Shown: in pieces, positions 32,352-44,183 of the stretch | Position numbering within the stretch: the first letter of the stretch is position 1 | How the letters are laid out: every line of letters starts with the position of its first letter | Source of the DNA: Nelumbo lutea | Lineage: Eukaryota; Streptophyta; Magnoliopsida; Proteales; Nelumbonaceae | Direction of reading: 5' to 3' | DNA length: 64,000 nt | Assembly: GCA_022828595.1 (NCBI GenBank) | Contig: JAKGHH010000004.1 | Span: 86,828,270-86,892,269 of the forward strand | Notes under the pieces: generated by a model | Databases searched by the model: none | Seen by the model: only the letters and a program-made list of their open reading frames with translations | What the model was told of the DNA's origin: nothing | Position numbers and translations under genes: made by a program

Positions 32352-34918
32352 TCAATAAGAGCATACAAGTCCACATTTAGCATACAACTCAATAAGAGCA
32401 CTCCCAGTGCCAAAATTAGAGTCGGAATCAACAAGTGTTTTAACAATATGAGAATGGAGAGCTCTGCCTTCTTCCAACTTATGCAGATTAGCACAGGCTC
32501 TGAGAACAAAACTTATTGTGGAATGACCTGGCATCAGTCCTAGCTCCTTCGTCTTACAGAACAGTTCTAGAGCTTTTCCATCTTCTGAATCAAAGGTTAG
32601 ACCTGCAATCATGGCATTGAAGCATATCTCATTCTTATGCCTGACCTCAAGAAAACATTTGTAAGCATGACAAACCATCCCTGTACCAACATACATATTG
32701 ATGAGGGCATTCCAGATAAAAGAATCCAATCCAAAGCCAGACTTGATAAAACTGCAATGCACTTGCGAGCCAACTGCCGTAACCTCTATATTTGAACACA
32801 GACTAAATGCATTAGCAAAGATAAAAGGGTCAAATTTATGACCTTCCGAGACAAATTGGCGAAACAAATGCAGGCCTTGTTCAGCAACCCCACTCTGATT
32901 GAAACCGGCCAGCAAAGAACTCCAGACCACATTGTCCTTCTCTTCTAGTTCCTGGAACACTTTATAGGCATCCTCTAGGAATCCCAACTTGGAATAGGTG
33001 TCGACAAGGGCTCCACCAACAAAATTATACTTATCCAAGCCAACCTTTAGGCCTTTAAACGGTATTTGAAAATCCGATTTCGAATTCGAGATTCGGCATA
33101 ATCGAATTGAATTCGGATAGTTCGAATCGGATATTCGGTCGAATTCGAATACCATTTTTTTACTGATTAAATTATCGGATCGAATTTAGATATGCATTGA
33201 TTTGATCCAATAAATATCCAAACCGATTATATATATAATATAAGGATTATATATATATATATTAATATATTATATAATATATATTATATTATTATATAAT
33301 ATAAAGTTTAAAAAAAGAAAATAAAAAATAACGAATAATGACTAATGAGTTCGAAAATCTCATTGAACTCTTTCATTTCATACGAACCTGAACCTCCTTA
33401 CCCCCTCTCTCTCATCTTCTCAAAACCCTAAAAGTGTAAAACCCTAACCCTCTGACCTCCGTCACTCCCTTCATCGTCACCGAACGCCGCCTGAGCAACC
33501 ACCGTCGGTCCGTCACTGGTCATCTCCCTTCATCGCCATCATCGCTCATCTCGTCACCTCGACCTCTCTCTCTTTTCTCAGTCTCTGTCTCAATGACAAT
33601 GAGACGTTGAATCGCCGCTGGGAAGTCGGGAACCCATCACTATTCACCTTCTTTTCTCAGTCTCAGTGACAATGAGACTGAGAATCATCATCTTCTTTTC
33701 TCAGTCATCGCCCTGCAACCCGCGATTGATGCCGGGACCAATCATCTTCTTTTCCCAGTCTTAGTGTGAATTGCCAGCATCACCTTCTTGTGCTGCAATC
33801 CACGACTGCCACTGGAAACCCATGCCTACTGTCGTCCCTTGCCTCTTTTCCCAAGGTAATTTGATTATAATAATACTGAATGGTTGCTATGCTAAAAATT
33901 TCAGATTTTTCAGTCGAATTAGATTCGAATCGGATATTCGATTTGATAATGAAAATCGAATTCAAACTCAAAGATTTGATATCCGTCGAATATCGAATCG
34001 AATTCGAATATTAATATTCATAATCGGTTTCGAATTCGAATCTAACCTCATTCGATTCGAATTCGATCCGTTTACAGGCCTACCTACCTTAATAGTATGG
34101 CCATGAAAAAACTTAACCAGGTGGAAATTCCACAAGTCTGTGCATGATTTAATAAGAACAGCATATGTAAAACATGTCGGTGATACATTAGAATGCATCA
34201 TCTGATGAAAAGTTAATGGTTTCCTTAGCCTCTGATACCTGAACGCAACTATCCAGCAGTGTATTCCACAAGGCCTCGGATCTTTCATTCAGCGGGATTC
34301 CATTGAAGAGCTTACGGGCATCATCCATTTCCCAAGATTTTACATACATATTGAAAATAGAGCTATTGCAAAAGAAGCACAGTTCAAAGCCAGATTTCAG
34401 TGTTTGACCATGAAGAGCTTTTCCCATCAGCAATTTGCCTGCAACTCCACATGCTTTGAGTGCCACTGAGAACCCAAACTCGTTGGGCCACAACCCTAAA
34501 CGACACATAAGAGAAAACAACTGCAGACCAAGGTCGTTGTAACCGTATTGTACATAGGCTGAGATCATGCTTGTCCACGAAATCAAATTTGGTTCTGGCA
34601 TCTCGTCAAACAGAGAATATTGTTCTGTACAAAGATATCTCGATGTAGCCCGCTTTTGATGAGAATTAAATGAAGTGACTTTCCATTGTTAACATCTCTC
34701 AGATCACTGAAACGCTGCAAAAGTGAAGCACACTCTTGTAAGGAAAACTGAGGTCTATGGCTCTCAATGTCGGAGAAGCTGTTGATGGCGCGAACTGTTC
34801 TCTGAATCCCAGAAATGAAATTGTTAAAATGAATGAAAAGATTTGTACAATTCAGTTTTGCAGAGAGGATTTCTCTCTGAAATGGGAAGGAAATCCAGAA
34901 ACGATTCCCAAAGATCAT
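32352..34918 (-). pseudogene. PPR (pentatricopeptide repeat) protein gene relic, split by a hAT-like insertion
   Basis: Minus-strand fragments, N to C: 34918-34583 (possible organelle presequence, then SLQECASLLQRFSDLRDVNNG), 34601-34188 (PNLISWTSMISAYVQYG, SVALKACG), 34288-34083 (TCFTYAVLIKSCTDL), then after the insert 33047-32352 (GALVDTYSKLGFLEDAYKVF, WSSLLAGFNQSG, WNALINMYVGTG, FNAMIAGLTF). These are PLS-type PPR repeats; such proteins bind organellar RNA and act in editing or processing. Lesions: a deletion with frameshift at about 34600-34625 (after FVQNNIL), a frameshift at about 34210-34225 (after AKETI), the 1.03-kb insertion at 33048-34082, and an end soon after ELYAKCG with no E/DYW region. 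Clearly non-functional. Confidence 0.88.
33048..34082. mobile_element. hAT-like non-autonomous element inserted in the PPR gene
   Basis: Terminal inverted repeats: TAGGCCTTTAAACGG on the left and, from the other strand, TAGGCCTGTAAACGG on the right (one mismatch in 15). Flanking 8-base target duplications are CCAACCTT (33040-33047) and CCTACCTT (34083-34090), seven of eight identical. Subterminal regions are packed with TTCGAATTCGAAT-type palindromic motifs; the middle has a (TA)n tract (about 33228-33300) and non-repetitive sequence. Removing the element with one target copy rejoins the PPR frame (HTIKVG to LDKYNF). Confidence 0.85.
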
Positions 34919-35695
34919 GTTCGAAAAGATTCATCTGTAGGTTCCTGAGTAACACGTCCTGGTCCAGTTTCTAGTATTCGATAAAAAACTGGTATTTGAA
35001 TTTTCAGGGAAATAAACGAAGTAGGGGTGCAACTTCTGAGAAATCGTCCATGCCGTAGATGGTTCAAACAGTGCACGATCAATTGTGAGAAGGTTTCCAA
35101 TCCCCTACTGAAACCGCATTTGTCCAGTTCAGCAGAGAATCGCTTCTACCGGAGAAGACGACCTGAGAACGTGTTAATATGCCCTAGATGGACTCACCCG
35201 CGTCGCAAATGTTTGGTTGATACGAATCACTCCCATTTTTCCTCCTCAGCAAATGGTTCAAGCCTGTGAAGAAGAAGAAGAAGAGATTCGCGAAGCTTAA
35301 AAGTCGTCCTTTTAGAGTCGCTCGCCTCTCCTCTCTTTTTTTTTTTTTTCAAGGGTTTTGGAGAAATTCAAAACCTATGTATTTCGACCGATCATAGGAG
35401 CAAATTTTTCTTTCCTTTTTTTTAAAAAGTAATATTTTCTCCTCTTCTCGCTACAAATCTAAAAAGTATACAAATTTGCATCGATGCATTTTTGAAACCT
35501 AACTAAACGAATATAAATCTGAATCGGAGTGCTAATTTGCAACGGTTCAGATTTGCACTCCAACCAAACGCAGCCCTAAGTACTATGGGCTGGTTCGCAT
35601 CAACCTACAAGATTATTCCATGCATCTTATTGCACATCAGAAGGCAGTAGGTGATGAGGAGGATACCCTGAATCAGATAGCATCCAATGTTTAAG
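34919..35695. other. Upstream flank of the PPR relic
   Basis: Contains a GAAGAAGAAGAAGAAGAG tract (about 35262-35285) and T-rich run (about 35336-35350). No gene recognised; it may hold the old PPR 5' UTR and promoter. Confidence 0.4.
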
Positions 35696-36353
35696 TAGGG
35701 GTGTTCAAATTTGGTTGATAAACCGAAAATCAAATCAAACCGAATAAACTAATCCGGTTCGATTAATTCATTTATCGGTTTGGTTCGATTTTTATTATTT
35801 TAAAAAATTGATTTTCGATTTCGGTTTGGTTTGATTGAGAATTTCAACTAAACCAAACCGAAAATCGAACTAGTGTTGTTATTTAGTCAATAATGTTTTA
35901 TTTAATACTCTATATTAATTAATTATTATATTTTTCAATAAACAATTAATAATAGTTAATTAAAACCTATACTCATTATTAATTATTTATTAGTCATTAA
36001 TTGTTCATTAATCATTAACTAATTTTGAAAATGACCAATTGACCAATTCCACGTTGGCATAGGGCTTTGGGACCATTTTAACTTATAATTAATAATTACT
36101 AATTAATTAAAATCATTGGACTTTGGGTTTTAGGGCCATTTTAACTTTTCATTAATAACACTTGTTAAATGCTTGTCATTTATGTGAAATCATGGTCCAG
36201 CCGAACTGAAAACCAAACCAAATGGAACCAAATTCAGTTAGGGTCGGTTCAGTTCTAAAGTATAATTCGGTTCAATTGGTTAGAGGAAATGATAAAACCA
36301 AATAATTGGTTAAGTCCTCAATTTGTACTGAACCGACCAATTGCACACCACCA
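35696..36353. mobile_element. hAT-like non-autonomous element (658 bp)
   Basis: The left end TAGGGGTGTTCAAA pairs with the right end, which from the other strand reads TGGTGGTGTGCAAT. Flanks TGTTTAAG (35688-35695) and TGTTTAAC (36354-36361) match in seven of eight bases. The interior is rich in AACCGAAA and GGTTCGGTT-type motifs at both ends and AT-rich in the middle, as in the element at 3217-4255. The short frame at 36306-36515 overlaps the right edge and is not a gene. Confidence 0.75.
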
Positions 36354-36734
36354 TGTTTAACCTTAACAACAATGAACTCACTTACCAATCTTAGTGGTAG
36401 TAAGGGACAAATCCCTGTTTCCCGATGCCATGCCATTTCTAGTTGTCTAGCATCAGGTCACTACTCTAGCACAATTCTTTATCAATCGACCCTTCAAAGT
36501 TCCCTTGGACCCTAGGGCAAAACTGCAACAGGGGGCGTAGATGAAAGGGTCAATTGGCTCCTATATCATGGCTAAGAGCCCCATCGTAGAGTGAAGGTGA
36601 CCCATTGAGGGAATGGATCAATGTAGGGATCCTACCTTAACAACGCATGCTAACAACACCGAAAAGCAATTCATGGCTATGGAGGAGATGTAGACAATGA
36701 TTGGACAACTAAAGAACACAAGGATGTCGACTTT

Positions 36735-36955
36735 GATGGTCCGGTTATTAGGTCAAACGATTGGCTCGTTTTGACAAAAAAATAAAAAATAAAAAATGGT
36801 TAAAATTGTTCAAACGATTAATCACCCGGCTCAGTGGTTTATTGATCAAAATTAATGTTTTTTTGAGAAAATCCAGTTTTGGGGGGAAAAGGAACCGGCC
36901 ACCTTCCTGATTTTTCAGGTCCTACCATCCAGTCCGGTCCAATTTTGAAAACCAA
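36735..36955 (-). repeat. Third copy of the dispersed repeat family of 5.2-6.3 kb
   Basis: GATGGTCCGGTTATTAGGTC, a GTTTTGACAAAAAAATAAAAAA stretch, TTGTTCAAACGATTAATCACCC and CCAGTTTTGGGG..AAGGAACCGGCC mirror the motif order of 16360-16690. Confidence 0.55.
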
Positions 36956-38460
36956 GCGTGCAAGGATATCGGACACTTTATGAATTTGAGGACCTACCTA
37001 CATGCAAGCAAGTCCTTCGATGCTCATACATACACTTGGTTTTGCAACCTCAAGCTTGGGTCTATTAAGACGTGGAATGAAATGGTGGCTCTTTTCTTTG
37101 GCAAATTCTATGAGTTAAAAGAAGAACTCACTATCATTGATCTAGGATGAATGGAATAGGGTAAAGATGAAGAGGTCGATGACCTCATATGGCATTTCCA
37201 CACCAAAAGTTTGGATTTGAAGCATGTGTTGGGCGAAGATGAACATGCCTTGGTACAACTGTGCCTAAATGATATCATTACTAATTTTGGATACATTTGG
37301 AAAACTTATAATCAACTTCACTGATTTGCATTCCTTCGCCTAATGAACAATCTTGTTAATCGCCAAGTTAAAAGAAAAGGGCAAGTAAGCATAGGATCAA
37401 CAAGTTGCTATTGCAGAACAATCTCTCCTACCTACGAGAATTCTATCCACGTTTATCATAGTCACACATGGAGAACATCTCATCTTCTGCCTGGTATTAT
37501 GTAGGGGGAGATGTTCCCAATTCACAGGGGCTAATGTATTGTGGGTAGGCATGAGCAGAGTTCTTGTGGGTAGGAGGTCCATAGTCTTAACCAAAAAGAG
37601 CGGCCTTACATAGGAGATGCTAGTAAATCCCATTATCCCAAAAGACCTTGATCCCCTTAAGGGGCGTTCTTTTTGTGGATTTTGATAGGGGGAAACTTGG
37701 TCAATGGGATTTTGGTTCTTATTGACCAAGAACCCCATGTTTTTTTTTTCATATTTATGTGGGGACCAGGGAAAGTTTATTTTCTTGGGTATCATTTACT
37801 TAGATAAGTGATATCCATCTCTTGGGTGGATAAATAACTTTCATACCTAGGGGGAAAATTGCCAACACTAGTGAACAAGATAGAAATGCCCCTTTTAATA
37901 ATGGATTTTTATGGCTAAAATGATCATTACATTATTTATTTAGGAAATAAAAGAATATGAGTAAAATGCATTTACCCGGATAAGTGTTTCCTAGGAAAAT
38001 TTACCCATATAATTGCATTTACTCGGATAAATAACTTACCGAAAAAAGAACGAGGCCTTAGTGGAGGATTGGATAGCAGAATGACTTCTTAGAGACCCAA
38101 AGTTTATGAAGATCTCAAACCTAAAATAAAGGCTTACCCAACATTTTGTGTATATCATGGCCATGTGAAACACCCTACTCCAAAGTGCTATCTATTAAGG
38201 AGGTTTAATGCCAGTAAATCCCATAAAAGGGAGATCGAGGTCCGAGAAAAGATCAAGCCGTAAGTGCATGAAGAGCCATTGGCCTAGAATGATGCACCCC
38301 AATAGATCAAGAAATTCATTCACCTCCCGACCTAGGGGGAGGAATTGAAAGGATGAGAACCAAGGGACATCAACATGGAGATGGAAGAATCAATCAACAT
38401 TGTGGCAGGTGAAAGTGAATCATAGTCGGAAAAGGGCGAAGACATTCAATGCCATTCGAA
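36956..38460 (+). pseudogene. Ty3/gypsy gag relic (interrupted by a MITE)
   Basis: Frame from about 37015: FDAHTYTWFCNLKLGSIKTW, MVALFFGKFYELKEEL, FHTKSLDLKHVL, LCLNDIITNFG, the Retrotrans_gag pattern of plant gypsy elements. Stops are present at about 37147-37160. After a MITE (37660-38058) a possible knuckle-like YPTFCVYHGHVKHPTPKCY appears at about 38136-38190, and KFKEFCDSMLQQI near 38460. No RT follows directly. A minus-strand frame at 37108-37296 is a shadow. Confidence 0.7.
37660..38058. mobile_element. Harbinger/Tourist-like MITE within the gypsy gag relic
   Basis: The left end AGGGGCGTTCTTTTTGTGG pairs with the right end, which from the other strand reads AGGCCTCGTTCTTTTTTCGG. TTA is found directly left (37657-37659) and at the right edge (38058-38060), in keeping with a 3-base TTA target duplication, though the last base is ambiguous. 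No coding capacity. The family call is by termini only. Confidence 0.6.
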
Positions 38461-40030
38461 GTTTAAAGAGTTTTGTGATAGCATGTTGCAACAAATCCAA
38501 TAAATGATAGCTAAAGAAAATGAAAAAATATTGATTGAATGATCAAACATTCGAACCCAGGCCAGATGCCAAAACCCTCTTCTTGTTTCTGAAAGAAAAT
38601 AAGAACAGATAGAAAACCTAGCTCCTATCGACTGGCCGTCGATCATTTTCTCCTCTCCCATCGCCATTGTCGTTGCCCGTCGGCCGGTTCTCTTTCTCCC
38701 CCTTTGCCATCGCCGTCGTCCAGTTCTCTTTCTCCCCCATTCTTCTCCTTCTCTAAAATCCGAATCTGGATCTCTGGTTTTCTTCTCCCTTCTACAGTTT
38801 AACAATTTTAGGTAAATAATTTTTTGAGTTAAATTAGTTGATATGAAATTTGTTTAAAATACGAATGATACCTCTTAATCTCTTATAGTCTTACGAAATT
38901 TTTTAGCTAAATAGTTCAATAGTTGCTTTGTAAATCTTGTTTCTCTTCTTTCTAAAATTTCCACATTAGTAAGAAATGTTCTTAAACATTTCTTTTTGGG
39001 CCTTGTTTTCTTGAAAATTCAACAATTATTTGTGAATAAAATAGATCATAGATGGGAAACAAGCCATTGCTAAGGAAAAATAAGAAAGAAACAATTTCTG
39101 AATCGTTGCCATAATGAATGTGCTTTTTACGTTTAAAATTCGAGAGCTCATGGTCATGAATGTAGATCGTCAGAACTGGTTTTATTTATTTATTTATTTT
39201 TTATGATGTGATTAAAAAATGTATAAAACCATGCACTTTTTGGTTTGCTTGGCTGGGGGATTTCAGATTTGTTCATTTTGCTTTTAAAGCTGGAAAGTTA
39301 GATTATTTGATGTTTTAGGGAATGTAAAGTGTTGGATGTTGGGAAGCCCCACTGGTTAAGTTAACGAACGTATAGAAAGATGATAGATATGTTTTCTTAT
39401 CTTATATGAAGAGATCGATATGGCTTACGGGCAGGGTGGATAGCTGACGAGTGTGCTTTCTTTCTTTTGTTTGCCCAACCAGAGAGAGGGGATCCTGCTC
39501 CTGATCCAGTGGTGGTTCCTGGTCAATAAAGATTCCCTTCCCTAAGACGAGACGAGCTCACTGGGGAAAGACTGAACATCTCTTGTCCTCCAGTTTCAGG
39601 TCTTCCTTATGCAGGTTATGAATTCAAGGTAGAGGGGTTGCCCTAGTATTTTTTATAGAAGAGAGGTTGAATGTTTTAGGGAATTATAGACTTCATGAAA
39701 ATATAAAATAAAACTCATTATGAGAATATGAGGAATGTTAATGGAGATTAGTTTCTTGTATTAAAGGTTCTTTAATTTGAAAGTATAAGATAAAATGAGA
39801 ACTAGAACAATTCTTCGAGACCTTTACATGCCTTCTTTATCACACGATGATGTTATCTCTAATTTAATCCATCTCTAAATTTCAGTTTTTTTCTTATTCA
39901 ATCCTTTTCAATTCTTTGGGGGAATGGAAGAGAACTTTAAGATATGATTTAATACTTATTCATTCCTTTTCTTATTCATTCATGCTTATTCATTCTTATT
40001 AATTCTTTTTCTTATTCATCCTTTTTCTTT
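38461..40030. other. Non-coding flank before the hAT relic
   Basis: A CT-rich 38570-38800 stretch looks like a plant 5' UTR (TTCTCTTTCTCCCCC). The minus-strand open frame 38446-38805 is a shadow of this composition. An imperfect (TTTA)n tract lies near 39180-39205. No recognised protein. It may be the 5' leader of the hAT transposase that follows. Confidence 0.4.
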
Positions 40031-42400
40031 ATTAGATGTCAAGTGGGGTGATAATAACACAAGCATAAATCCCCCTCCTAAACCTCAAAGTAATGATGAC
40101 AATGCATCAAATCCACTTATTATGGAGGTTGATTCAAATGTAAGTTTTTCTTCTACTTCTTGAAAAAAAAAATCTTGGGTGTGGGATCACTTCACTAAGA
40201 TAGATTGTCAAGTTAAAAGTGATCCAAGAGCATCATGTAACTATCGTGGTAAGGGCTTAGCTTGTCCTCGTGCAAGTGGTACAAGTTGCTTGATTAATCA
40301 TTTGACTAGATGTAAGAAGTATCCTTTGAATGCAGACAAGAAACAAAAAACTTTGGAGTCTTTATATCAAAATGCAAAAGAGGGGGGACACGGGCACCAC
40401 ACCAATACTTATAACTTACAAGTTATCCTTGGCTTTGTTCAGGAGTATCCAATAGATATATTCCATTCACCTCACGGCCAATCCCAATCACTTTCTGAGA
40501 CTTCAGGTCCTGAAAAACACAATAAGAAGGGAAGTAGGTTACACTACAGTTTAAGGATTTAGTTAGGCTACTCACGAACATCAAATTAATATTTAGTCTA
40601 GGGACATGAAGGATAGAAAAAAGAGAAAGAAAGTATGTAGCCTTGATGACTCCCTTGCCAGAGATAGGAGCAAGTGAGCCATCGGCTAAGGTAATCTTAT
40701 CATGGCCAAGAAGCAAATCATAAGAGCTAAACATAGTGGAAATGCTTGTCATACGATCAGAAGCACTAGAGTCAATAATCCAAGGGATCCTACGATTACA
40801 GTACCATGCAATCACGATTTGTAGTCCCTTCATATCAAACAATAACCAAAGATTGTTATGATCTCTTTTTTGAGGAGAAGAGAAAGTTGAATAATTATTT
40901 TAAGAAATTGCCATTGAGGATCTACCTTACTTCAAAATCTTAGATATATGTGTCCCACTGTTCATTTCATAGATGATGACTAGAGATTGTATAAATTTTG
41001 GTCCAATTTCCAGTCCAAAATCTTATTTAAATTTTGGTCCAATTTCTAGTCATTCGAGAGAAATGATTGATAAGGTAATTGAGAGACATTTGCTTGATTG
41101 GGGCATTGAGAAAGTTTTCACTGTAACAGTAGACAATGCAAGATCAAATGCTGTGGGAATTCAATACTTGAAAAAGAGACTCAACTGTTGGAAGGAAAGT
41201 GTTTTAAAGAGTGAGTTCTTACACATGAGATGTGGTGCACATATTTTGAGTTTAATTGTCAAAAATGGATTTTTAGAGTTGATGAATCTATTTTTAGGAT
41301 CCATTCTGTAGTGAAGTATGCAAGGTCTTCTCTATCACGATTGTAAATGTTTAAGAATTGTGTAGAGAAAGAAAAGATAGAAAGAGTCTTATTTGCCTAG
41401 ATGTTGATACTAGGTGGAACTCTACTTACTTGATGTTGGAATCTGCTTTAAATTTTAAGAATGCATTTGATTTGTTGAAGACTGTTGATGGTAAGTACGT
41501 AGAGGAGCTTACTAGTTCAAAAAATAAGGGTTTGCCTAATGATGATGATTGAGAATATGCTCGGTGTTTGCTTCTTTTCTTAAAATTTTCTATGAAACTA
41601 CAATGAAATTGCTTGGGTCATTTTATGTAACTAGAAATGAATACATGAAAGAAATTTATAGTGTTAGGTTTGTTATTTCTAGGAGGTGTACTAGTGATGA
41701 TTTTAGTGTTAGTTTGATTACTTCCTAGATATAAAAGAAGTTTGAAAAGTATTGGGCAAATGAAAGGAATATCAACATCATGTTGTTCACTGCGGTGGTT
41801 CTTGACCCTCGATATAAATTGTAGTATGTGGATTGGGTTATTAATTAATTCTATGATCTTGATAATGCTTAAGTGTTGAGAGAGAGGGTGAAGCAAGTTT
41901 TGGTCTTCATGTTTGAGTTTTATAGTTCAGTTAAGTCATCTCATAATGTTCAATCAAGCAATCAAATTCAAGACACAAATGAGATGGAAGTTGATAGTGT
42001 GGAAAATGTTGTTGGTTTTATGAATGCACTGTATTAAAAGCAAAAAGCAAACCGATGAGGTGTAAATACCAAAACAGAATTGGATAGATATTTAAGGGAG
42101 TTATGTGAAGATCCGAAAAATAAATCACTTGACATATTGGATTGATGGAAAATTAATTCATCTAAATATCAAGTGTTTTGTATAATGGTTTGAGATGTGT
42201 TAGTTATGCCTATATTTGTAGTTGCATCTGAGTCGGCTTTTAGCATTGGAGGTCGTGTGCTTGATTCATTCCGTAGTTCTCTAACTCCAAGAATGGTGGA
42301 AGCTATCATTTGTGGACAAGATTAAATACAAAGATCACATGGCTACATTCATTTAGAGGAGAGTTTAGAAGAACTTAAGAGTATGGAATCAGCTAACGCT
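40030..42400 (+). pseudogene. RICESLEEPER-type hAT transposase relic
   Basis: BED finger VWDHFTKIDCQ..CNYRGKGLACPRASGTSCLINHLTRCKKYP (about 40170-40330; the usual second Cys is Arg here). After a copia scrap (40424-40850) the core resumes with VHFIDDD (about 40953-40980), EKVFTVTVDNARSNAVG (about 41108-41160), MRCGAHILSLIVKNG, LDVDTRWNSTYLMLE (about 41398-41440), VLDPRYKL (about 41800) and the dimerisation end MPIFVVASESAFSIGGRVLD (about 42208-42265) with SLTPRMVEAIICGQD. Many in-frame stops and frameshifts (for example 41309, 41550, 41728, 42036, 42301). This is a true transposon family, unlike the domesticated gene at 10.6 kb, and it is dead. Confidence 0.85.
40424..40850 (-). mobile_element. 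copia protease / GAG-pre-integrase scrap inside the hAT relic
   Basis: Minus-strand frame WIIDSSASDRMTSISTMF, ITLADGSLAPISGKG, ILHVPRLNINLMFVSSLT, YCVFQDLKSQKVIGIG, NGIYLLD. This is the copia protease and start of the pre-integrase domain (usual DSGAS altered to DSSAS). It is placed antisense between the BED finger and core of the hAT, with no LTRs. Confidence 0.8.
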
Positions 42401-43048
42401 TTTCTTTTCTATTTTATTTTTCCTATTCATTTTTATTTTGTTATATTAATTCTAATTTATGCTTGTCTTAATCTTTTTTGTAGAGATATCATGTATCAGT
42501 GAGGAACATCCTCTTATTGCTATTGATGATTGAATATTTATGGTTGTAGACTTCATTGAATTTAAACTTTCATGGTTGTGGACCTTGTTTAATGCTTATG
42601 GTTGTGAATTTGTGATTTATGAACCTTGTTGAATGACCAAGTTTTGAAAGAAATATCTTATTGAATGTTTTTGTAGAGCTATCTTATTGAATGTTTTATG
42701 TTGATTGGTTAATAGTTTAATACTTTTATGATATACAGATAATAAGCAAGAGGCTTTGACCTATGCAAAATTCAATCAGGTTAAGGCTTATTTGCTTTGT
42801 AACAGGTGAAACAATCACTTTTCTTGACTGATGGAGGCTGGATCTAAGCAAGTTTTAATCCCCCTTGTTATTCCCTTGTCAAAAAAGCAATCAGGTATTA
42901 GTTAGTCTTACGGATTTGAAGTTGAATACTTGAACTATTCTTATTCTTTGCTTTTTCCATTTCTCTATAGGTTTTATGACTATAATTGCCTTGCTACAAA
43001 TCTGTAATGGCCAACACCCAACAATTCCATAGGTGCTAATCTTGGAAC
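42401..43048. other. 3' flank of the hAT relic
   Basis: AT-rich with repeated TTGAATGTTTT and TGGTTGTG.A strings; no gene recognised. I could not find a matching terminal inverted repeat for the hAT relic. Confidence 0.4.
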
Positions 43049-43204
43049 TAGGGGTGGATTCGAGCAGAGTCGAGTGAAAAAAAATATTTTATAAAAATAA
43101 TAAATTATATATAAAAACATCTTGTATTTGATATTTAAAAAATTAAGAATTATAATAATTAATAATTTTAATATTTTTATTGTATATATTATTTTCTATA
43201 ATTT

Positions 43205-43247
<43 letters not shown>

Positions 43248-43397
43248 CCGGCTTGCGAGCCTCACGAGTTGAGCTCTAGTAGGCTCGAGCTCGACTTGTT
43301 TAATAATTGAGCCAATGAATTGAGCTCGAGCTCGATTGAAACCGAGGCGAGCCGAACTCAAGCAGCTTGTGAAAAACTCGGCTCGTTATCACCCCTA
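43049..43397. mobile_element. hAT-like MITE with perfect 8-bp target duplication and internal (TA)n
   Basis: Ends TAGGGGTG and CACCCCTA are a perfect 8-base inverted repeat. The flanking CTTGGAAC at 43041-43048 and 43398-43405 is an exact 8-base target duplication, the hAT signature. Subterminal GAGCTCGAGCTCG and GGCTCG motifs occur; a (TA)~20 microsatellite sits inside at about 43205-43246. 349 bases, non-coding. Confidence 0.9.
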
Positions 43398-43699
43398 CTT
43401 GGAACAGGTATTTTTGACAAATTGGCTTGAATTAGGAATGAAATTAAGAAGCAAGATTTTTTTTTGATAGATAAAGAAGCATGAAACTTAAGAAGCATTT
43501 TTTTTGGATATCATGTTGTGTAGGTTTTTCACATTGAACTCAAGAAGCATGAAAATTGAAAATTGAGATTGTTGATGCTTTTCATTTCCTGATTTAGTTC
43601 AACTATTTTTAGTTGTAAGTGATGAAATCAACTATGCTCTAAATATGAAATATGCTTGTTTCTCTTTTTAGGTTTTTTCCTTTGCTATTTTTGTCATTT

Positions 43700-43880
43700 T
43701 AGATAAGAAACATTTTTTAATAAAAATAAAAAAATTAAAAAACCAAAAATCGAAGACCGAAGACCAGTTAACTGCTTGTTTCAGTTCAGTTTTGGTTCAG
43801 ACTAATACAAAAACCAGTGGTACCGGTTTGGTTTTTAAAATATGCCCATGGTTCAGTTAACCAAACCGTGGACACCCCTA
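43700..43880. mobile_element. Orphan right end of a 3217-4255-type hAT-like element
   Basis: AACCAAAAATCGAAGACCG, a CAGTTTTGGTTCAGAC stretch, and a terminal GGACACCCCTA at 43870-43880 resemble the right end of the element at 3217-4255. No matching left end was found nearby. Confidence 0.5.
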
Positions 43881-44183
43881 CCACAACCTAGGTGGGAAGA
43901 TTACTAGCATCATGATCCAAAATTACGAGCACGAGAACAGGCCCACAAGGCCAAAGATATAAAGATTTGAAGGGTAAAATGATGATTACAACAAGCTTTA
44001 CAAGCGGCTTGTGTCCAGAGGCCCTTGGGACAAGCTCTTCCTCCCAACTTGTGTATGAAAAGGTTACAAGAGGAAGTATCACTAGGGCACATTACTAAGA
44101 TTACGTGCCTCACAAGACAGGTAGTATATTGTATTTAATGATGTGAGGGTCTCCTCACCCCCTTTTGGAGGGGACCCCGAGTA

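Noticed and set aside
38446..38805. 119-residue minus-strand open frame
   Set aside because: Arg/Lys/Gly-rich product of a CT-rich UTR-like stretch; no motif or splice context.
43888..44113. Minus-strand frames of 64 and 67 residues
   Set aside because: Could be gypsy-related but no diagnostic motif is visible; left uncalled.
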